Positions 1-9,217 of a stretch of 64,000 nucleotides of DNA are shown here, in pieces. The DNA is taken from assembly GCA_963539215.1 (NCBI GenBank), contig CAUTJT010000007.1, positions 1-64,000 on the forward strand, written 5' to 3'. The notes under the pieces were generated by a model. That model was not told the origin of the DNA and ran no database searches. It was given only the letters and a program-made list of their open reading frames with translations. The stretch is from CAURNT01 sp963539215. GTDB lineage: Bacteria > Fusobacteriota > Fusobacteriia > Fusobacteriales > Leptotrichiaceae. A program made the position numbers and the translations under genes. Position 1 is the first letter of the stretch. Each line of letters begins with the position of its first letter.

Positions 1-1
1 A

Positions 2-77
2 TGGAGCGGGAAACGAGGTTCGAACTCGCGACATTCAGCTTGGAAGGCTGACACTCTACCAACTGAGTTATTCCCGC
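2..77 (-). tRNA. tRNA-Gly (anticodon TCC)
   Basis: The reverse complement folds as a 76-nt tRNA. It has acceptor GCGGGAA, anticodon loop CTTCCAA (TCC) and an encoded CCA end. It is the second gene of a Pro-Gly unit that reads off the left edge. A base-identical copy lies at 27347-27422. Confidence 0.96.
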
Positions 78-78
78 A

Positions 79-155
79 TGGTCGGTGTAACAGGATTTGA
101 ACCTGTGACCCCTTGCTCCCAAGGCAAGTGCGCTACCGAGCTGCGCTATACACCG
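79..155 (-). tRNA. tRNA-Pro (anticodon TGG)
   Basis: The reverse complement is a 77-nt tRNA with acceptor CGGTGTA, anticodon stem CTTGC/GCAAG, loop CTTGGGA (TGG) and an encoded CCA. It is separated from tRNA-Gly by one base, so the two are co-transcribed from the promoter at 178-206. Confidence 0.96.
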
Positions 156-177
156 TTATCTCTTTTGGACAATAATT

Positions 178-206
178 ATATTATCATATTTTTAAGTATA
201 TGTCAA
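178..206 (-). promoter_or_regulatory. Promoter of the tRNA-Pro/tRNA-Gly unit
   Basis: On the minus strand there is TTGACA (201-206), a 17-bp spacer ending in ATATGA, and TAATAT (178-183), followed by AATTATTGTC. The same block, including the bases after the -10, precedes tRNA-Met (27777-27805) and tRNA-Leu (27646-27674). Between this promoter and 316 nothing else is recognisable. Confidence 0.85.
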
Positions 207-315
207 TATTTTTTTTAAAAATATCTCAATCTTAAAATGTATATTTATTTTAACAAATTTTAAATATATTGTCAAATAGTATAAATATCAATTTAATATG
301 TTATTAGTTAAAATA

Positions 316-350
316 AAAACTATATCTTATATAAATTAAGATATAGTTTT
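316..350 (-). terminator. Terminator after the autotransporter gene
   Basis: Inverted repeat with arms AAAACTATATCTTA and TAAGATATAGTTTT. It lies just past the stop codon at 360, and because it is symmetrical with A and T runs on both sides it could work in both directions. Confidence 0.7.
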
Positions 351-359
351 ATTAAAATT

Positions 360-3254
360 CTATATTTCATATTTAATTTTAAATTCCGCTTTAATATTAG
401 ATTGATTATTTATACCAATATTCATATTTATTCCAAAATTATTTTTTCTAAAATTCAATCCCGTTTTATACTCTATTAGATATTTATCTAATTTTTTGCC
501 GTAAAACTCTGTTTCCAAGCCATCTATTTTACCTTTAAGAACAACATCTTCATTTAAGTAAGTTGAAACTTTTAAATTATTTATTAAATCTAAATTTTTA
601 TTTAGACTCGTTAAAACATCTAAACTTGCCCCAATTTTAAACTTTGTAATTTTATTATCATTTATTTCAATATTTAATTTTTTACCTTCTTCTTTAAATT
701 TAGAAATTCCTAAACTTTGTATCCCAAAATTTAGGCTAGGAAGTATTCTTGTATTATCAACACTAAATAAATATCCTAAATCCAGATTATTTAAAATTAA
801 ATTTGATTTTATATTAGTTTTTTTATTTTCACTATTAACAGTTCTATTAACATCAGAGTTAGAATACATATATGATGATGTATTTGAAATCATTAAAGCT
901 TCTTTATTATATAAAATCTTTATCCCAACTTGATAATTTTTAGAATTAAATTCACCATCATTTTCAAAAATTAATGTATTATTATGATTACCTAGAAAGG
1001 CCCCTAATTTTAAATTATTATTAAAATAAAGATCACTTCCTATAATATTTGATATAAGCTTATTAGAAAAAGGTATATAATCAGCTTTTTTAAATAAGTT
1101 TGTAACTATACCTGAGTTATAATAAAAGGAAATATTCCTATTATTAATATCTAATAAATTAATACCTTGATTAGAGTATACATTATCACTAATTTCAAAT
1201 AAATTAGTAACAAATGATGTATAATTATCAGTAAATAATTGTGATATAGTTTTTTCTTTATCATCACTTGATACATTTAAAAGATTAGAAAATAAGTCAG
1301 GATAATAGCTTCCCTCCTTAACGAAAGATTTAAAGAATTTCTTTTTATTGATATCATAACTTGGTATATTTCTTAATTCATCTTGACTTAAATCTTTTAA
1401 ACTTCTCCATATATCATTTTCTGTTAATTTATTATTTAAAATCATATCCTTTTTAAGAAATAAATTTGTAATTTCTGCTTTTGATATATCTATATTTTTA
1501 GATTTCACTATATTGGTTCCATCTAAATTAAATACTTCACCAAAATCAATTCGAAGCTTTCCACTAACATCAAATCTATCCACTATAACTTTTTTATCTG
1601 TATGAAGTATTGTTTCAGATTTACCCGAAGCTTTATAATTTTTAAAACTTGTTTTATTTGAAGAAAATTCAACTACTCCATCAGAAATTATATCATTATT
1701 TATTTCTATATGATTTCCATCTAATTTTAGTTTACCATTTTCAAATATTTCATATTTTGATAAAGAATCATTCTTCAAAACAAGAGTTCCATCTAAAACT
1801 TGAGTTTTACCTTTATACTCCTGTCTACCACTAAGAACAAGTTCTCCTTTTCCATCTTTTCTAAGTCCTGCACTTGCTATATTGTCATAATAATTCTTTT
1901 CACTATCAAGAACTTTTGGAAGCCTTATATCAAAATTTTCTTCTACATCTCCACTAGATTGTTGTTTACCTTTAAAAGTATAATAAATATTCTCATTATT
2001 ATTCCCATCACCTTTTAGCCCGCCACCTATATTATTTTCAAAAGTATAACTTCCTTTTGGAATATTTAAATATTCATAAAAATTTATTTTACCTTTATCA
2101 TCTCTTTCAAATATTTTCGAATTATCCTCAAAAAATTTCATTTCCTCTATAAGGCCGGCATTAAAAGAACCAAAACCTTTTAAAGCTTTTTCTTTATTAG
2201 CAACTCCCCAACCTATAATATCACTTAAATATCCACTTCCATCACTATCAGATGTTGTAAGTATAATCTGTTTAACTTGATTATATGTCAAAAATGGATA
2301 TTTTCTTTTAATTTCATAAGCTAATCTTGCTATATGTGGAGCAGAAAAACTAGAACCAGTACGACCATCTATAAATCCAGGGTCTACGACTGTATTTGAT
2401 CTAAGTAAAAATGGTTTTGAATTGTATCCCCTTTTTTCAACTTCATAATATTTATTCCCATTTTCAAGAACAACAAAATTATTTTTATGTTCTAAATTAG
2501 TTATACTTTCTAAATCAAATTTAACTACCCCTCTAGAATTATACATATTTTTAACTTGTATAATTTCACTTCTTGCAAGTTTTTGCATTTCTGGAGATAA
2601 AACTTGGTAAAGTGTATGTGCTTGACTCGTTGTTACATAATCTTTTATACCTTCATCCCCTTCATTTCCAAGTGATTTTATCTTTAATTGTCTATTTTCT
2701 TTATAATCTTCATCAAATAAAGCATTAGAAAAATCATCTATAAAATAATCACGATATAAAAAATTATCAGAAAAATTTTTATACAATGGTTTATCAAAAT
2801 ATATAGCATTATCATTAAGTATTTTCATATTATTATTATATACCGTATTCCCATAAGACATACTTATTATACCTTTTACATTATCTCTAAGTTCAAAATC
2901 TTTATAAGATGCTAAATTTACATTTATTCTTCTTCCATCTAATTCATCATTACTATTTACTCTAAAATCTAAATTATTATCAGCAAAAGCCTTAACAACA
3001 AGTTCAGAATGATCTTTATTATCTTCTCCCTTTTCAGACTTTGATATATTATTAATTTTTACTCCATTTAAAACATTTACTTTATCTAAAGTATCTTTAC
3101 TAACTCTACTCTCAAATATATACACCTGATTATCAGGATCATTTTCTACAAATATTTTCACATTTTTTTTATATGTATCATTAGGAATATCATTTTTAAC
3201 GCTACTACAACTAATTAATAATCCCATTAGAAAAAATACCATTAATCTTTTCAT
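360..3254 (-). CDS. Subtilisin-like (S8) autotransporter lipoprotein
   Basis: 964 residues. An N-terminal lipoprotein signal (hydrophobic stretch, then LISC with Cys16) is followed by a divergent S8 protease region at about 55-360. Visible S8 signatures are His82 (DHSELV), oxyanion-type Asn197 in GNEG, and Ser302 in GSSFSAPH. The block that should carry the catalytic Asp reads VNVLNGV, with Asn63 where Asp is expected. A passenger repeat (GKGELVLSG...GTLVLKN, about 469-494) and a C-terminal beta-barrel (about 690-964) follow. The family (NalP/SphB1 type) exports its protease to the cell surface, where it can process other surface proteins; the specific target here is unknown. The gene begins beyond the murG terminator and has its own terminator at 316-350. 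Proteolytic activity is uncertain because of the Asp position. Confidence 0.85.
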   Translation of the reverse strand: MKRLMVFFLMGLLISCSSVKNDIPNDTYKKNVKIFVENDPDNQVYIFESRVSKDTLDKVNVLNGVKINNISKSEKGEDNKDHSELVVKAFADNNLDFRVNSNDELDGRRINVNLASYKDFELRDNVKGIISMSYGNTVYNNNMKILNDNAIYFDKPLYKNFSDNFLYRDYFIDDFSNALFDEDYKENRQLKIKSLGNEGDEGIKDYVTTSQAHTLYQVLSPEMQKLARSEIIQVKNMYNSRGVVKFDLESITNLEHKNNFVVLENGNKYYEVEKRGYNSKPFLLRSNTVVDPGFIDGRTGSSFSAPHIARLAYEIKRKYPFLTYNQVKQIILTTSDSDGSGYLSDIIGWGVANKEKALKGFGSFNAGLIEEMKFFEDNSKIFERDDKGKINFYEYLNIPKGSYTFENNIGGGLKGDGNNNENIYYTFKGKQQSSGDVEENFDIRLPKVLDSEKNYYDNIASAGLRKDGKGELVLSGRQEYKGKTQVLDGTLVLKNDSLSKYEIFENGKLKLDGNHIEINNDIISDGVVEFSSNKTSFKNYKASGKSETILHTDKKVIVDRFDVSGKLRIDFGEVFNLDGTNIVKSKNIDISKAEITNLFLKKDMILNNKLTENDIWRSLKDLSQDELRNIPSYDINKKKFFKSFVKEGSYYPDLFSNLLNVSSDDKEKTISQLFTDNYTSFVTNLFEISDNVYSNQGINLLDINNRNISFYYNSGIVTNLFKKADYIPFSNKLISNIIGSDLYFNNNLKLGAFLGNHNNTLIFENDGEFNSKNYQVGIKILYNKEALMISNTSSYMYSNSDVNRTVNSENKKTNIKSNLILNNLDLGYLFSVDNTRILPSLNFGIQSLGISKFKEEGKKLNIEINDNKITKFKIGASLDVLTSLNKNLDLINNLKVSTYLNEDVVLKGKIDGLETEFYGKKLDKYLIEYKTGLNFRKNNFGINMNIGINNQSNIKAEFKIKYEI

Positions 3255-3273
3255 ATTTTAATTGCCTTTCCTA

Positions 3274-3306
3274 TTCAAAAAATCAAGAGTTTTTAAACTC
3301 CTGATT
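3274..3306 (-). terminator. Terminator of the mur operon
   Basis: The minus-strand transcript reads AATCAGGAGTTT, a short loop, AAACTCTTGATT (one mismatch) and then TTTTTT. The stem touches the murG stop codon, so the cell-wall operon ends here. Confidence 0.8.
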
Positions 3307-4346
3307 TATTCAAAATATTTAGATATATTATCTACTGCATTACCAGGATTAATACCTTTAATATTCTCTTTCATAAATTCTAACATATTTTCATCATCTA
3401 ATAGTTTAATTGCATCTTCCACAGCATTATCTACTTCTTCATTAGAATAAACCTTACTTGCATCTATTCCTTCTAGTATATCTGCATTCTCTTTCTGTCC
3501 AACATAATTATATGGTATAAGTATAGTTGGCTTTTCAAGTTCAATAACCTCTGATATTGTAGATGCTCCTGCACGACATAAAAGTAAATCTGATGCTGCC
3601 ATAACATTATACGCATTTTCAAAATATGGTACAACTACTACATTTTCTCCTTCTTCAACATCATTAATATAGTATTTATATAATTCTTTACCTGTAGCCC
3701 AATATATAATCTTATTATCTTTAAATAAATCAACTTTCTTCGCTATTGCATCGTTTATATTTTTAGCTCCAAGTGAACCTCCCATAACTGCAAGAACCTT
3801 TGCATCTTCTGGAATATTTAAAGATTTACGAGCTTCTTCTTTTGAAATTTTATAAAATTCATCTCTTATAGGATTACCTGTAACCACAAATCTATCTTTA
3901 TACTTATCTCCAACTGTTCTTAAAGTTTCTGAAAATGCTAAAAAAACTTTTTCAGCATAAGGGAAAAACCATCTATTAGCTTGTCCCATACTTACATTTT
4001 GTTCTTGTAAATATATTTTTTTATTTAAAGTTTTTGCTGCGATTAAAGAAGGAATAGATATATAATTTCCAAACCCTATAACATAATCTACTTTTTCTTC
4101 TTTAAGTATATTTCTCGCATCAAATATACCTTTTAAAAGTTTTATCATACCTGAAAAAGATTTTATAGGAATAATATCTAAGCCATAAAACTTATATCCT
4201 TTAGCTGGTATTAAATCTTTTTCCATTCTATGTTTTGTTCCTATAAATATAACTTCATGACCTTTTTCTTTTAACTTATCAGCAACAGAAAGAGCTGGAT
4301 ATATATGTCCACCTGTTCCTCCAGTTGTTATTAATATTTTACTCAT
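3306..4346 (-). CDS. murG: UDP-GlcNAc:undecaprenyl-PP-MurNAc-pentapeptide GlcNAc transferase
   Basis: 346 residues, normal length for MurG. It converts lipid I to lipid II at the inner face of the cytoplasmic membrane. The N-terminal glycine-rich loop TGGTGGHIYPAL binds the lipid/phosphate side, GGSLGAKNIN opens the C-terminal Rossmann half, and the region with CRAGASTISE and PYNYVGQKENA matches the UDP-GlcNAc site of the family. The start ATG lies 3 nt after the ftsW stop codon, consistent with translational coupling. It is the last gene of murF-mraY-murD-ftsW-murG and ends in a terminator. murC and the ftsQ-A-Z genes that often follow murG elsewhere are absent. Confidence 0.96.
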   Translation of the reverse strand: MSKILITTGGTGGHIYPALSVADKLKEKGHEVIFIGTKHRMEKDLIPAKGYKFYGLDIIPIKSFSGMIKLLKGIFDARNILKEEKVDYVIGFGNYISIPSLIAAKTLNKKIYLQEQNVSMGQANRWFFPYAEKVFLAFSETLRTVGDKYKDRFVVTGNPIRDEFYKISKEEARKSLNIPEDAKVLAVMGGSLGAKNINDAIAKKVDLFKDNKIIYWATGKELYKYYINDVEEGENVVVVPYFENAYNVMAASDLLLCRAGASTISEVIELEKPTILIPYNYVGQKENADILEGIDASKVYSNEEVDNAVEDAIKLLDDENMLEFMKENIKGINPGNAVDNISKYFE

Positions 4347-4349
4347 ATT

Positions 4350-5471
4350 CTAAACCTCCAAATAATCATTAAATTTCAACATTATACTCAAGCAAATAGA
4401 AAGCATAATATATATAACTACAGTTGATGTCCCACCATAACTTAAGAAAGGCAATGTAACTCCTGTTGATGGTAATACAGATAAATTTATCAACATATGT
4501 AATAAAGTTTGATTTAATATCATTACTGCTGTACCTATTAAAACCATTTTTTCTAACAAAGTTTTTGTAAAATTAGCAGCATAAAATAATAATGAAACAA
4601 GAAAGACTAACAAGAATAAAAGAAATATGAACCCTGCAAATCCCCATTCTTCAGTAAATCCTGAAAATACATAATCTGTTTGTACCTCGGGAAGATAAAA
4701 ACTACGAGAAAGACCTTCTTGATATCCCGCTCCTTTTAAACCTCCTCTTGCTATAGACCTTAAAGAAAGTAAAGCTTGCTCAGTTACTTGAAGTCTAGCC
4801 TTTCTATAAGAAGTAAATACTATAGCTAACCCTCCAAATAACAATCCCATAACTCCAGTCCCTAATACATAAATATATGGTATACCATCATAGAAAGAAT
4901 ACATACATAATAATATTAACATTATTTGTAATGCTGAAGACAAGGCATGAGATATATATATAAATCCGCAAAGTATAGAAATAAAAATTAAAGATATAAT
5001 ATATATATTAATTCTTTTTTTATTTTTTCTTTTAACAGCTGATATTTGTATAGCAACAGCAACAAAAAGAATAATAAATATTTTAAGAAATTCAGAAGGT
5101 TGAAAATTAAAAATTTTAAAATCAAACCATCTTCTAGCACCATTTACCTCTTTACCTATAAAAGGAACAAATACAACAGTAAGTATACTAAAAGCTGAAA
5201 AAATAGTTAATATTGTATCATTATTAAGTAATTTATCTATTAAATCTATCTTAAATGTCAAAACAATCCACAAAGAAAAAAGTCCAAATGCAACAAAGAA
5301 TATATGTTTACCTGAAGTAGTATAAAACTTTGTTCCAATAGAATTTTTTAAATCTTCTGGAACACTTAAACTAAATTGATTTAAAATCCCTATAAAAGAA
5401 AGTACTATTATAGCAATCAAAAAATACGTTATTAATCCTTTTCTATCTGATATTTTAAAAAATTTAAACAT
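4350..5471 (-). CDS. ftsW: Septal peptidoglycan polymerase FtsW (SEDS family)
   Basis: 373 residues with about ten hydrophobic segments, as in SEDS proteins. These are glycosyltransferases that polymerise lipid II together with a class B penicillin-binding protein. Family signatures visible are GARRWF near residue 112, the Q-x-D-Y-V-F block (EVQTDYVFSGFTEEWGFAG) and the C-terminal PFLSYGGTS. FtsW is preferred over RodA because of its place between murD and murG. It overlaps the end of murD by 8 nt. Confidence 0.9.
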   Translation of the reverse strand: MFKFFKISDRKGLITYFLIAIIVLSFIGILNQFSLSVPEDLKNSIGTKFYTTSGKHIFFVAFGLFSLWIVLTFKIDLIDKLLNNDTILTIFSAFSILTVVFVPFIGKEVNGARRWFDFKIFNFQPSEFLKIFIILFVAVAIQISAVKRKNKKRINIYIISLIFISILCGFIYISHALSSALQIMLILLCMYSFYDGIPYIYVLGTGVMGLLFGGLAIVFTSYRKARLQVTEQALLSLRSIARGGLKGAGYQEGLSRSFYLPEVQTDYVFSGFTEEWGFAGFIFLLFLLVFLVSLLFYAANFTKTLLEKMVLIGTAVMILNQTLLHMLINLSVLPSTGVTLPFLSYGGTSTVVIYIMLSICLSIMLKFNDYLEV

Positions 5472-6837
5472 TAATATCTCCTAACTTTTTAAATACTATA
5501 CTTTTAAAATATTCCCCTCTTTTTTCAAAATTAGTAAATTGATCAAAACTTGAAGTAGCTGGAGAAAATAAAAAATATCTCTTAATATCAAATTTATAAT
5601 TTTCTTTAATATTTTCTACACATTCATCTACTGTTTCAAATAATTTATATTTACTATACTCCACCTTTTTTAATTCATTTTCAATAAGAAATCTATTCTC
5701 TCCATAAATAAAAGTAAATTCTACTTTATTTTTTATAGCTTTTGCCAACTCTTCTAAAGGTACTTTTTTATCTTCTCCTCCACATATTAGACACACTTCT
5801 TCTTTATATGAATTTATAGCTTTTATAGTAGAGTCTACATTAGTTCCTTTTGAATCATTCACGAATATACTTTCTGATATTTTAAAGAATTCTTCCATTC
5901 TATGCTCTATACTCTTTGTTTCAACTAAAAAGTTTTTTATAACTTTATTCGGTATTTTACAAATTTTAGCAGCTGCTATTATGAAAAGTGTATTCTCTAA
6001 ATTATGTTCTCCTTTAAGACTTATTTCATCTTTAGCCATTATAATTTCAGCTTGTTGATGTATATTAAATTTAGGATTATATCTAGATGATAAGTCCTTC
6101 ATAACGTATATATCAGTTCCGTGAACAAATATATTACCTTTATCCTGCTTACTAACATAAACTCTTTTAGGTTTTGTATAATTTTCACTATCTTTAACCT
6201 TATCAGATAAAGATATAAAATTATTATCTTCCATATTTACTATAACATAATCTTTTTTATCTTGATTTCTAAAAATATTAAATTTAGTTAAATAATAGTC
6301 TTCTACACTATTATATCTACTCAAATGATCTGGTGTAAGATTTATTATTCCAGCAACTTTAGGTTTAATTTTTGGACTATGTTCTAGTTGATAACTACTT
6401 AATTCTAAAACAATATAATCTAATTCTTTATTTTCATATACTATCTCAGCATAAGATTTACCAACATTTCCACCAAGTTCTACTTTAAACCCCGCTTTTT
6501 TAAATAATTCATAAGTTTTAGTACAAGTAGTTGTTTTCCCATTAGTACCAGTAAATGCTATTATTTCTATATTTTTATCCATATATTCATAAGCTATATC
6601 TATTTCTGAATATATAGGAATATTTTTTTCTATAGCCTTTTCTATTAGTTTAGATTTAAAAGAAATTCCAGGAGATTTAACTATATACTCTACTTCTTTT
6701 TCATCTAAAAGACGTAAACCATCTTCAGTTTTAAGTTTAGATACTTTATCATCTATTAAAACTACTTCCTTACCCTTTGATTCTAAAAGTTTAACCGCTC
6801 CTAAACCACTTATTCCTGCACCAAATACTATAATCAT
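5464..6837 (-). CDS. murD: UDP-MurNAc-L-alanine:D-glutamate ligase
   Basis: 457 residues. The cytoplasmic Mur ligase adds D-Glu to UDP-MurNAc-L-Ala using ATP. The order is an N-terminal Rossmann-like nucleotide-sugar domain (GAGISGLGAVKLLE), the central ATPase with P-loop GTNGKTTT (about 96-103), and the C-terminal domain with NDSKGTNVDST, a MurD hallmark, and GGEDKKVP. It lies in the expected position between mraY and ftsW and is part of the mur operon. Confidence 0.95.
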   Translation of the reverse strand: MIIVFGAGISGLGAVKLLESKGKEVVLIDDKVSKLKTEDGLRLLDEKEVEYIVKSPGISFKSKLIEKAIEKNIPIYSEIDIAYEYMDKNIEIIAFTGTNGKTTTCTKTYELFKKAGFKVELGGNVGKSYAEIVYENKELDYIVLELSSYQLEHSPKIKPKVAGIINLTPDHLSRYNSVEDYYLTKFNIFRNQDKKDYVIVNMEDNNFISLSDKVKDSENYTKPKRVYVSKQDKGNIFVHGTDIYVMKDLSSRYNPKFNIHQQAEIIMAKDEISLKGEHNLENTLFIIAAAKICKIPNKVIKNFLVETKSIEHRMEEFFKISESIFVNDSKGTNVDSTIKAINSYKEEVCLICGGEDKKVPLEELAKAIKNKVEFTFIYGENRFLIENELKKVEYSKYKLFETVDECVENIKENYKFDIKRYFLFSPATSSFDQFTNFEKRGEYFKSIVFKKLGDINV

Positions 6838-6848
6838 AATTACATCCC

Positions 6849-7937
6849 CTATCTAATTTTCAAAATCATTAAAGCTACTATACATGTTATTATTGTTACC
6901 ATGAAAAATCTTATTGTTATTTTACTTTCAGGTAATCCTAATTTTTCAAAATGATGATGTATAGGAGCCATTAAAAATACTCTTTTCTTATATTTTCTAT
7001 ATGAATACACCTGTATTATTACAGAAAGTGCTTCTGATATGAATATTAACCCCATTATAGGTAATAATAATTCTTGTTTTATTAATATAAAAATTGTACC
7101 TAATAATCCGCCTATAGTTAAAGATCCAACATCTCCCATAAACATTTGAGCTGGATAGAAATTATACCAAACAAATCCCATAACTCCACCTACAAGAGAA
7201 GCTAAAAATACAGCTATTTCTCCCGCATCTCTTACATAATATACATTTATATATTCTGCCCAATTATAATGACCCACAGCATAAGATACAAACATAAGAG
7301 TTGTACTTACAACTATAATTTGAGTCCCAGATAATCCATCTAACCCATCTGTTAAATTAACGGCATTAGATGTACCTACTATAACAAAGAACATGAATAT
7401 AAAGAATAATACAGGCCCTAAATATATATATGAATTTTTAACAATAGGATTAATTATTGAAAAATCTATAGTATTATTAACCAATCCCGCTATATATACA
7501 AAGGCAAAAACTATAAAAGTCATAATAGTTTGAGCAATTAATTTTTTCTTACTTGAAAGTCCTTTTTTACTTTGAGTTAGCTTTAAATAATCATCATATA
7601 ATCCTATACTTGAAAATACTATAGTCATAAAAAATAAAAATATAGTAAATTTATTACTAAAATTTCCTGATATTAACATAGAAAATAAAACTGAAGTTAT
7701 TATTAATAACCCACCCATAGTAGGGGTCCCTGCTTTTGAAAAATGTGTTTCAGGTCCATCTTCTCTTATACTATCTCCAAATTTTTTCTTCTTCAACCAT
7801 TTTATAAAAGGCTTGCCTAAAATCAACATAAATATAAATGAAATGAAGAATGCTATCCCCATTCTTATTGCAATTGATTTAAATATTCTTAAATATGGTA
7901 ACTTATCTAAAAATAAATTTTGAATTAAATATAACAT
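6849..7937 (-). CDS. mraY: Phospho-MurNAc-pentapeptide transferase
   Basis: 362 residues and about ten membrane segments. It transfers phospho-MurNAc-pentapeptide to undecaprenyl phosphate to make lipid I. Diagnostic motifs are GTPTMGGLL, the catalytic/Mg loop YDDYLK, NAVNLTDGLDGL, FMGDVGS and the C-terminal histidine cluster MAPIHHHFEKLG. Its start codon shares one base with the murF stop codon (TAATG), a coupling arrangement. Confidence 0.97.
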   Translation of the reverse strand: MLYLIQNLFLDKLPYLRIFKSIAIRMGIAFFISFIFMLILGKPFIKWLKKKKFGDSIREDGPETHFSKAGTPTMGGLLIITSVLFSMLISGNFSNKFTIFLFFMTIVFSSIGLYDDYLKLTQSKKGLSSKKKLIAQTIMTFIVFAFVYIAGLVNNTIDFSIINPIVKNSYIYLGPVLFFIFMFFVIVGTSNAVNLTDGLDGLSGTQIIVVSTTLMFVSYAVGHYNWAEYINVYYVRDAGEIAVFLASLVGGVMGFVWYNFYPAQMFMGDVGSLTIGGLLGTIFILIKQELLLPIMGLIFISEALSVIIQVYSYRKYKKRVFLMAPIHHHFEKLGLPESKITIRFFMVTIITCIVALMILKIR

Positions 7938-9154
7938 TAATCAATCCCTTCCATAACATCTTCCATACGCATTCCTCTAGAACCCTTTAATAGAATAGTT
8001 ATTTTTTTATTAACTTTTATATTATTTATATCTTTTTTTATTTCTTCTTTATCCTCAAACCAATATACATTTTCATATCCTAATTTCTTTAATTTTTTAT
8101 ACAAGTATTTCATTCTTGGTCCATATAAATAAACTTTATCATATTTTGCTTTATCTAAGTCATGTGATATATCTTCATGGAATTTAATTTCATTATCACC
8201 AAGTTCAAGCATATCACCTAGTACAATTATTTTATAATCTTCATTATACATTCCAGAAAAAGTTGAAATAGAAGCACTCATAGAAAGTGGTGACGCATTA
8301 TATGCATCATTTATATATCTATATTTACCTTCAACTTCTTGATACCTACCAGATGTAAGCCTAATATTCCCAAAACTTAAATTATTATAACCTATTTTTT
8401 CTAATAAACTCTTTACTATAGAAATATTTATTTGATTATGTTCCCCAAATAAATTTGTTTCTATATGCATTTTTTCTACTTTATATATATTTTCTCCATT
8501 TAAGGTAGATAGATATTTATCTTCTCCATTTACAAATACTAATTTTTTAGTATGTTGTATTATTTCACTTTTTGCTTTAAATACATTTTCTTCAGTTTTT
8601 AGATATTCAAGATGTGATTGTCCAATATTTGTTATTATTGAGTAATCAGGTTTTGCTATACTGGCAAGTAAATCTATTTCTCCTAAAGCAGACATTCCCA
8701 TTTCAAGTAAAAGATATTTATCTTCATCCTTAGCTGAAAGTATAGTATAAGGCATACCTATATGATTATTGTAGTTTCCTTGAGTCTTATATACTTTTTC
8801 CCCCTTGTCTATAAGAACAGAATAAAGTATATCTTTAACAGTAGTTTTACCATTAGACCCTGTTATTCCTATAACTATAAAATCATTTTTATCTCTATAT
8901 TCTTTTGCAAATTCTTGCATAAATTTAACTGTATCTTCTACTAAATACCCATTTTCTATATAGATATCTTTATCATCATATATTACAAAAGAACCTTTAC
9001 CTTCAGCTTCTTTTGCATATTCATTTCCCTTATTTATTGCAAAAAATAGAGTATTTTCTTCTGCTTTTCTAGAATCCATAGTCACTGTAAAATTATAGTC
9101 TAAAATATCTATTTTTCTCCCTACAAGATTTGATAAACAATCTAGTTTTTTCAT
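7937..9154 (-). CDS. murF: UDP-MurNAc-tripeptide:D-Ala-D-Ala ligase
   Basis: 405 residues, somewhat shorter than many MurF proteins. It joins D-Ala-D-Ala to UDP-MurNAc-tripeptide in the cytoplasm. The P-loop GITGSNGKTTVKD, the NNHIGMPYT block, the NAYNASP motif and C-terminal GDMLELG identify MurF rather than MurE. It is the first gene of the mur operon; murE is not adjacent. A promoter lies 34-62 bp upstream. Its substrate partner ddl is elsewhere in the window (51911-52810). Confidence 0.94.
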   Translation of the reverse strand: MKKLDCLSNLVGRKIDILDYNFTVTMDSRKAEENTLFFAINKGNEYAKEAEGKGSFVIYDDKDIYIENGYLVEDTVKFMQEFAKEYRDKNDFIVIGITGSNGKTTVKDILYSVLIDKGEKVYKTQGNYNNHIGMPYTILSAKDEDKYLLLEMGMSALGEIDLLASIAKPDYSIITNIGQSHLEYLKTEENVFKAKSEIIQHTKKLVFVNGEDKYLSTLNGENIYKVEKMHIETNLFGEHNQINISIVKSLLEKIGYNNLSFGNIRLTSGRYQEVEGKYRYINDAYNASPLSMSASISTFSGMYNEDYKIIVLGDMLELGDNEIKFHEDISHDLDKAKYDKVYLYGPRMKYLYKKLKKLGYENVYWFEDKEEIKKDINNIKVNKKITILLKGSRGMRMEDVMEGID

Positions 9155-9187
9155 TTAAAACCCTCTTTTCATTTTCCAGTTTATTTA

Positions 9188-9216
9188 ATTATAACACTTA
9201 ACAAAGCTAATTACAA
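9188..9216 (-). promoter_or_regulatory. Promoter of the murF-mraY-murD-ftsW-murG operon
   Basis: Minus strand TTGTAA (9211-9216), a 17-bp spacer ending in TGT, then TATAAT (9188-9193). The TG one base before the -10 makes it an extended -10 promoter. It fills the gap between the ABC-F gene and murF. Confidence 0.75.
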
Positions 9217-9217
9217 T

